From positions 1 to 19,145 of the forward strand of contig JAUXAC010000019.1 of assembly GCA_030615035.1 (NCBI GenBank): a DNA stretch of 19,145 nucleotides. Reading direction: 5' to 3'. Shown here in pieces: positions 15,381 to 19,145 of this stretch. The position numbers and the translations under genes were made by a program. Below the pieces are notes generated by a model that was given only the letters and a program-made list of their open reading frames with translations, did not search any database and was not told the DNA's origin. Source of the stretch: Dehalococcoidia bacterium (GTDB lineage: Bacteria; Chloroflexota; Dehalococcoidia; Dehalococcoidales; RBG-16-60-22). The stretch's first letter is position 1. Each line of letters starts with the position of its first letter.

Positions 15381-16290
15381 CACATGTCCCGATTCCACTG
15401 CGCAAGAAGTTGAATTGCACGTTCGGATGATCAGCCAGTAGGGACATCGGCACGGAGGTGTCGGTAATCTTTTTTGCTATCATAAGGGTAGTGAGACGCA
15501 TGCCAAAAGGGTTATCGTGATGCCCCGGGTGCCAAATCGAAACCTTCTCCGCCCTCCACGTCTCCAGTGGGCCAACCGTAACTGCTTGGCTCGGGATATT
15601 CTGTACCATGCCACCTTCTGATGTACGCGCATTCTGTATTAATGTCAGTGGATGAAGGTCGACTACACGCGTTCCCAACTTACGATATTCATCAGCAGTA
15701 GGCGGATTATCCACATACTGCTCCTCACGCCTGGGTGGGTCATTGAAGGCCCAGTGCTTTACTTCACCCTGACCGCCTTGCATAATCACACAGCGAACCT
15801 TGCTCCAGCTTTCTATATACTCCTCTGTATTGACCTTTGGGAAATGAATGTTCTCCGGTGGCATGCGCAGGTCATCACGAATACGGTTAAAGCAGAGCTC
15901 CATGTCCGCTCGGGCAAAGCTGAGAGGAAAATCGAGCCCCACCTCCTTGCCATCAACCACCCACTCATCCATACCCCAGAAGTGGCAGTGTTTAAGGTTG
16001 ATTTCAAGTCCATTGACCAGTCTGGCTACAAGTGGTAGCTGCTCTGTAGGCCCTAAAGGACCACACACTCCAGTAGGCTTATCCTCGGTAGCTTGTCTCC
16101 AGGCAGTAATGTACTCCAGAGCTTCAGAGAGATAAAAGTCTTCAATGGTATCATAGATCTTCACAGTGAAACCTTCGCGGCTCAATTCCAGCAGGTCATC
16201 TGCAGTAAGACGGGCAGCGGTATCCAGTATCTCTCTATCCAGTGTTGTGTAATCCCACCAGCCCGGCGCGATTTTACTGATTGTTCTCAT
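15373..16290 (-). CDS. NagB-like protein (glucosamine-6-phosphate deaminase/isomerase superfamily) with altered active site
   Basis: A 305-residue member of the NagB/6-phosphogluconolactonase superfamily. [15 protein letters not shown] (78-92) corresponds to the phosphate-binding loop and FWGMDEW (104-110) to the F..DEY motif with the proton-transfer Asp (108). [16 protein letters not shown] (171-186) aligns with GGIGxDGHIAFNEP of NagB. His179 is kept, but NagB Asp141 becomes Val177 and Glu148 becomes Asp184. True glucosamine-6-phosphate deamination is therefore uncertain. The start ATG has AAGGAGG 4 bases upstream and a good promoter further back. The last Leu codon and the stop lie in bases that also belong to the IS orfA remnant, so the 3' end may be truncated. 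It is a probable sugar-phosphate isomerase or hydrolase of unknown substrate. Confidence 0.78.
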   Translation of the reverse strand: MRTISKIAPGWWDYTTLDREILDTAARLTADDLLELSREGFTVKIYDTIEDFYLSEALEYITAWRQATEDKPTGVCGPLGPTEQLPLVARLVNGLEINLKHCHFWGMDEWVVDGKEVGLDFPLSFARADMELCFNRIRDDLRMPPENIHFPKVNTEEYIESWSKVRCVIMQGGQGEVKHWAFNDPPRREEQYVDNPPTADEYRKLGTRVVDLHPLTLIQNARTSEGGMVQNIPSQAVTVGPLETWRAEKVSIWHPGHHDNPFGMRLTTLMIAKKITDTSVPMSLLADHPNVQFNFLRSGIGTCVL

Positions 16291-16380
16291 ACTGCCTCCT
16301 TTTTACACAAACTAAGTAATTTGGGATTTCCCATTTCAACTCGCGATGGGGCATCCTGACTCTCATCGCTCTTGTCACCA

Positions 16381-16409
16381 ATAATATGTCCATGGCACCT
16401 GTTTGTCAA
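16381..16409 (-). promoter_or_regulatory. Sigma-70 promoter of the NagB-like gene
   Basis: On the minus strand TTGACA (16409-16404) and TATTAT (16386-16381) are 17 bases apart. The predicted start near 16374 gives a leader of about 84 bases. The leader contains a small dyad, TGGGA-TT-TCCCA (16322-16333), which could be a regulatory site. Confidence 0.6.
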
Positions 16410-16594
16410 TCTTCATCTCGGAGACCTGTAGTAATCCTCGACATGCGAGCCGTGTACCGCAGCCTCCAAAATCGTCGTCTATCTGCGCTGGCGAAGCTCT
16501 CTACCTAAAAAGAGAGGATACTGGGGCTATCACCGTATTCAGACGTGTCTACAATACTGGGGGCACCACGACCTCACCCTCGGGAGGCAATTGC
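16410..16594. other. Gene-free stretch with a short hairpin
   Basis: Nothing coding is recognised between the NagB-like promoter and the GH4 fragment. CTCTCT (16497-16502) and AGAGAG (16511-16516) form a 6-bp stem with an 8-base loop, without a T-run; at most a weak terminator for the former GH4 gene. Confidence 0.3.
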
Positions 16595-16771
16595 TTACCT
16601 TTTGAACTGGGGCATGTACTCGGTGTGGGTCCGTAAAAGCTTGTCCACGATGGCCCTGGCCACATCCAGGTCATGCACATAGGGACACGCAAGGAGCGCC
16701 TGGTAAAGCACCTTCACGTCGCCGCTTAGAGCGGCATCAACGGCCAGCTCCTGCCAAATGTCAAGTGCCAG
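16595..16771 (-). pseudogene. C-terminal fragment of a probable GH4 glycosidase (MelA-like)
   Basis: Read on the minus strand, 58 codons are open between a TAG at 16774-16772 and a TAA at 16597-16595, with no start codon. The product includes ELAVDAALSGDVKVLYQALL, then ARAIVDKLLRTHTEYMPQF. This resembles the C-terminal helices of family 4 alpha-galactosidases/alpha-glucosidases (AAL.GD..LA.QALL.DP ... DELL.AH..YLPQF). The rest of the gene is missing: the sequence upstream, within about 12 bases, is already the end of the GTPase gene. Recognition is from memory of the family pattern. Confidence 0.55.
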
Positions 16772-16781
16772 CTATGTCTTA

Positions 16782-17759
16782 CTAAAGGTGTAGCTCTATA
16801 ACATCACCGTCCTTGAGGATGTGATTCCTTTTTGCCATTAGCCCATCGTGCTTGCCTGAGCCCCAGATGCGGGCATATTTTAGCTTGCTAGCAAAATCCT
16901 TGTGGACGGCGGCAGCGGCATCCTCCAGTGTGCTCCCCCGTTTAAGGATTATCGGGTCGTTAAAGTCCGGTTTTTGCCTTGGAGTCTTGGTATATACCCG
17001 AATAATATCAAGCATCTGGTAGATGGCACGCTTTAGCTCTTCTAAGCCAATCCCTTCTTTGGCTGAGATAGCCATAACCGGTAATTGCTCTTCATATTTA
17101 TTCTTCAAAGCTGTGCAGTTTTCACTGGCATTATCCAGGTCTAGCTTGCTGCCGATAATTAGTGCCTTCTTCTGATACAGGATAGTGCCTGGCTCTTCAG
17201 CCTTTCTTTCATTGATTACTATTCTTATTTTTTCTAGTTGTGCCGTGATGCCTTCCATCTGGGTTAATGGAGCCTCATTTAAGTCCACCACAATCAGTAA
17301 TGCGTCAGCCCGTATAAGCATATGGCGGAGCCACCACTCAATAGACGGGGGTGCCAGGGGTGGGGTATCAATCAGTTGTATCTGAATGTTCTCAAATTCC
17401 ATCATCCCCGGGGTGGCATTGTGTGTGGTAAAGGGGTATTCGGCTACAGCGGGGGAGGCATTAGTAATACTAGCCACAAGCTGGGATTTACCAGCATTGG
17501 GCAAACCAATTACGGCTACTTGGGCGGCGCCCTCTTTCTCAATAGCCATGGATGCCCGATGAACACCAGATTTTTTGGTAGCTAACTGGGTCAGCTTGGC
17601 GATTCTGCCTCTTAGCTCAGCACGCAGGTGGTCTGTCCCTTTGTGCTTAGGCATAATAGCCAGCATTTCTTCCAGGGCGGCTATCTTTTCTTCGGGGCTT
17701 TTAGCCAATCGGAAGTTCTTTTCGGCTTCAAAGTATTGTGGTGGTAAATTAGCTGGCAT
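16782..17759 (-). CDS. OBG/DRG-type GTPase with C-terminal TGS domain
   Basis: A 325-residue P-loop GTPase. After a helical N-terminus (about 1-75) comes G1 GLPNAGKS (85-92), a G2-region Thr pair in PFTTHNATPG, G3 DTPP (131-134), a degenerate G4 GSKLD (203-207, where NKxD is usual) and G5 SAK (232-234). The last 60 residues, with HKDFASKLKYARIWG and LKDGDVIELHL, are a TGS domain like that of DRG, Obg-like and SpoT proteins. The family is linked to ribosome or translation-factor function; the precise role here is not known. It starts 6 bases after the uvrC stop, so the two are co-transcribed. A partial copy of its 3' end lies at 15018-15122. Confidence 0.88.
   Translation of the reverse strand: MPANLPPQYFEAEKNFRLAKSPEEKIAALEEMLAIMPKHKGTDHLRAELRGRIAKLTQLATKKSGVHRASMAIEKEGAAQVAVIGLPNAGKSQLVASITNASPAVAEYPFTTHNATPGMMEFENIQIQLIDTPPLAPPSIEWWLRHMLIRADALLIVVDLNEAPLTQMEGITAQLEKIRIVINERKAEEPGTILYQKKALIIGSKLDLDNASENCTALKNKYEEQLPVMAISAKEGIGLEELKRAIYQMLDIIRVYTKTPRQKPDFNDPIILKRGSTLEDAAAAVHKDFASKLKYARIWGSGKHDGLMAKRNHILKDGDVIELHL
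16784..16886. repeat. Direct repeat, right copy (inside the GTPase gene)
   Basis: The intact partner of the repeat at 15020-15122. It forms the final 34 codons of the GTPase gene. Confidence 0.9.
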
Positions 17760-17765
17760 TGTCGG

Positions 17766-19145
17766 TTACAGGTACTCCTTTACTTTTTGGGCTAGATTCT
17801 TACTCATGCCTCTTGCGGTGGCTAGCTCTTCTATGGGGGCTTCCCTGATGGCTTGAACTGAGCCAAACTGTTTGAGTAGGGCACGCTTACGCCTGGGTCC
17901 GATACCAGGGATGCTATCAAGGGCTGAGGCAAAGGTTTGTCTCCTGCGTATTTTCTGGTGATAGCTTAGGGCAAAGCGATGTGCCTCATCTCTAAGGCGC
18001 TGTAGCAATTGAAGACCTGGGGAACTGCGGGGTAGAATAATGGCCTTTGTCTTTTGTGGCACGAAGATCTCCTCGTTTTCCTTAGCTAAACTAGCCGTAG
18101 GCACAGAATCGGCTCCGACTTCATGCATTGCTGCCAGTACGGAAGTGAGCTGTCCTTTGCCGCCATCAATGAGGACAAGGTCAGGTAGGATTGCCCAGCT
18201 ATTTGGGGTAGAGGCATCACTCTTGAGACTCCGCTTAAATCGTCGTTTAATTACCTCCTGAAGCATAGCATAGTCGTCAGCACCTGACACCGTTTTGATT
18301 CTGAAGCGTCTATAATGAGATGGCTTGGGTTTCCCTTCTTCAAAGACCACCATACTGCCTACTGCCGCTGTTCCTTGTATGTTGGAGATGTCATAGCCTT
18401 CCATTCGGGAGGGTAGGCGGGAAAGGTGAAGCCCTCTTTTTATTTCAGCTAAAGCTGCCGCCAGTGCTTTGGGGGTAGCTAACCGTTTGATTTTAAGTTG
18501 CTCTAGACCTTGCTGAGCGTTTTCGGCAACAATCCCCACCAGTTGTTTTTTATTGCCCCGGCGGGGTACTTGAATATGGACTTTAGCCCCCCTTTTGCTT
18601 TGAAGCCAGCTCTCAATGATAGTCCTGTCTTCCACCGGATACTGGAGTAGCAATAACGGAGGTATATGAGAGGCGGAGGCGTAAAATTGCTTAATAAAAT
18701 TGGTCATAATTTGCTCTGGGTCTTCAGAGCGAGCGCCCTGCAATACAAAGCTCTCTCGTCCAATCAGCTTACCACTGCGGATAAAAAAGACCTGGACATA
18801 GGCTTGGTCTTTATCACTAGCAAAGGCGATAACATCCTGCTCGCCACTTACCGTGGTGGCGATTCTTTGCCCTTCAATAACCCTATCTATAGCCTGGATT
18901 TGGTCTCTAAGTAAAACAGCCTTTTCAAAGTCCAAATCTTCAGCGGCTTTATCCATCTTACTTTGTAGCTCTTGGGCTACCATTTCTTGCTTCCCCTCAA
19001 GGAAAAGGATTACCTGCTTTATTACCTCAGCATATTCCTCTTTGCTCACGATACCGATACAGGGTCCAAGACAATGGTGGATGTGATACTCAAGGCAGGG
19101 TCGTAAATCAGTGCCAGTGATTGATTTGCGACAAGAGCGAAATGG
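17766..19145 (-). CDS. uvrC: Excinuclease ABC subunit C (3' part; 5' end outside window)
   Basis: UvrC makes the dual incisions of nucleotide excision repair with UvrA and UvrB. The frame is open to the right edge: 459 codons and the stop are visible, and the N-terminal GIY-YIG nuclease domain is outside. The visible part begins PFRSCRKSITGTDLRPCLEY and CLGPCIG, the Cys-rich stretch that follows the first domain. The UVR motif (AAEDLDFEKAVLLRDQIQAI) comes next. The RNase H-like second nuclease is marked by EGYDISNIQG, VLIDGGKGQL and DEAHRFALSYHQ. The C-terminus has the helix-hairpin-helix pair (SIPGIGPRRKRALLKQFG). A GTG at 19049 is internal, not the start. It lies 6 bases before the GTPase gene. 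Confidence 0.96.
   Translation of the reverse strand, partial: PFRSCRKSITGTDLRPCLEYHIHHCLGPCIGIVSKEEYAEVIKQVILFLEGKQEMVAQELQSKMDKAAEDLDFEKAVLLRDQIQAIDRVIEGQRIATTVSGEQDVIAFASDKDQAYVQVFFIRSGKLIGRESFVLQGARSEDPEQIMTNFIKQFYASASHIPPLLLLQYPVEDRTIIESWLQSKRGAKVHIQVPRRGNKKQLVGIVAENAQQGLEQLKIKRLATPKALAAALAEIKRGLHLSRLPSRMEGYDISNIQGTAAVGSMVVFEEGKPKPSHYRRFRIKTVSGADDYAMLQEVIKRRFKRSLKSDASTPNSWAILPDLVLIDGGKGQLTSVLAAMHEVGADSVPTASLAKENEEIFVPQKTKAIILPRSSPGLQLLQRLRDEAHRFALSYHQKIRRRQTFASALDSIPGIGPRRKRALLKQFGSVQAIREAPIEELATARGMSKNLAQKVKEYL

Noticed and set aside
16403..16636. A 77-codon + strand frame in the NagB-like upstream region
   Set aside because: It overlaps the NagB-like promoter and the GH4 remnant, has no ribosome site and no recognisable motif.

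Overview
The window (about 19.1 kb, moderate GC) looks like bacterial chromosome. The protein style (uvrC directly upstream of a TGS-domain GTPase, a Cys-containing small protein, and a mix of HpcH/HpaI aldolases, an RraA-like protein and 2-hydroxyacid dehydrogenases) suggests an uncultured Chloroflexota, possibly a Dehalococcoidia-type lineage. That assignment is an impression from memory, not a database result. No tRNA, rRNA, CRISPR array or complete insertion sequence was seen.

Positions 1-8629, all on the + strand: the 3' end of a small Cys-motif protein, an acetoacetyl-CoA synthetase, then a set of aldolase, dehydrogenase and kinase genes. In order these are a canonical HpcH/HpaI aldolase, a glycerate kinase that seems to start at ATA, and a four-gene block behind a near-perfect sigma-70 promoter (2-hydroxyacid dehydrogenase, RraA-like protein, divergent HpcH/HpaI homologue, glyoxylate/hydroxypyruvate reductase-like dehydrogenase). 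Read together, they suit cleavage of a 2-keto-3-deoxy or related hydroxy-acid to pyruvate plus a C2/C3 aldehyde or keto-acid, reduction to glycolate or D-glycerate, and phosphorylation of glycerate into lower glycolysis. The substrate is unknown and no transporter is present.

Positions 8630-13147: a FGGY sugar kinase (- strand) and a GH31 alpha-xylosidase-like glycosidase (+ strand), divergently transcribed from recognisable promoters. The GH31 stop codon overlaps the start of what looks like a truncated alcohol/polyol dehydrogenase gene. This resembles a degraded xyloside or pentose utilisation locus.

Positions 13148-16780: a scarred accessory region, with genes mostly on the - strand. It holds an FAD-dependent oxidoreductase, a duplicated 3' fragment of the downstream GTPase gene, two fused IS3-family remnants, a NagB-like gene whose last codons run into one IS remnant, and a C-terminal fragment of a probable GH4 glycosidase. 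Two direct repeats (15020-15122 and 16784-16886, 95 of 103 bases identical) bracket most of it.

Positions 16782-19145, - strand: a conserved uvrC-GTPase pair, with uvrC running off the right edge.
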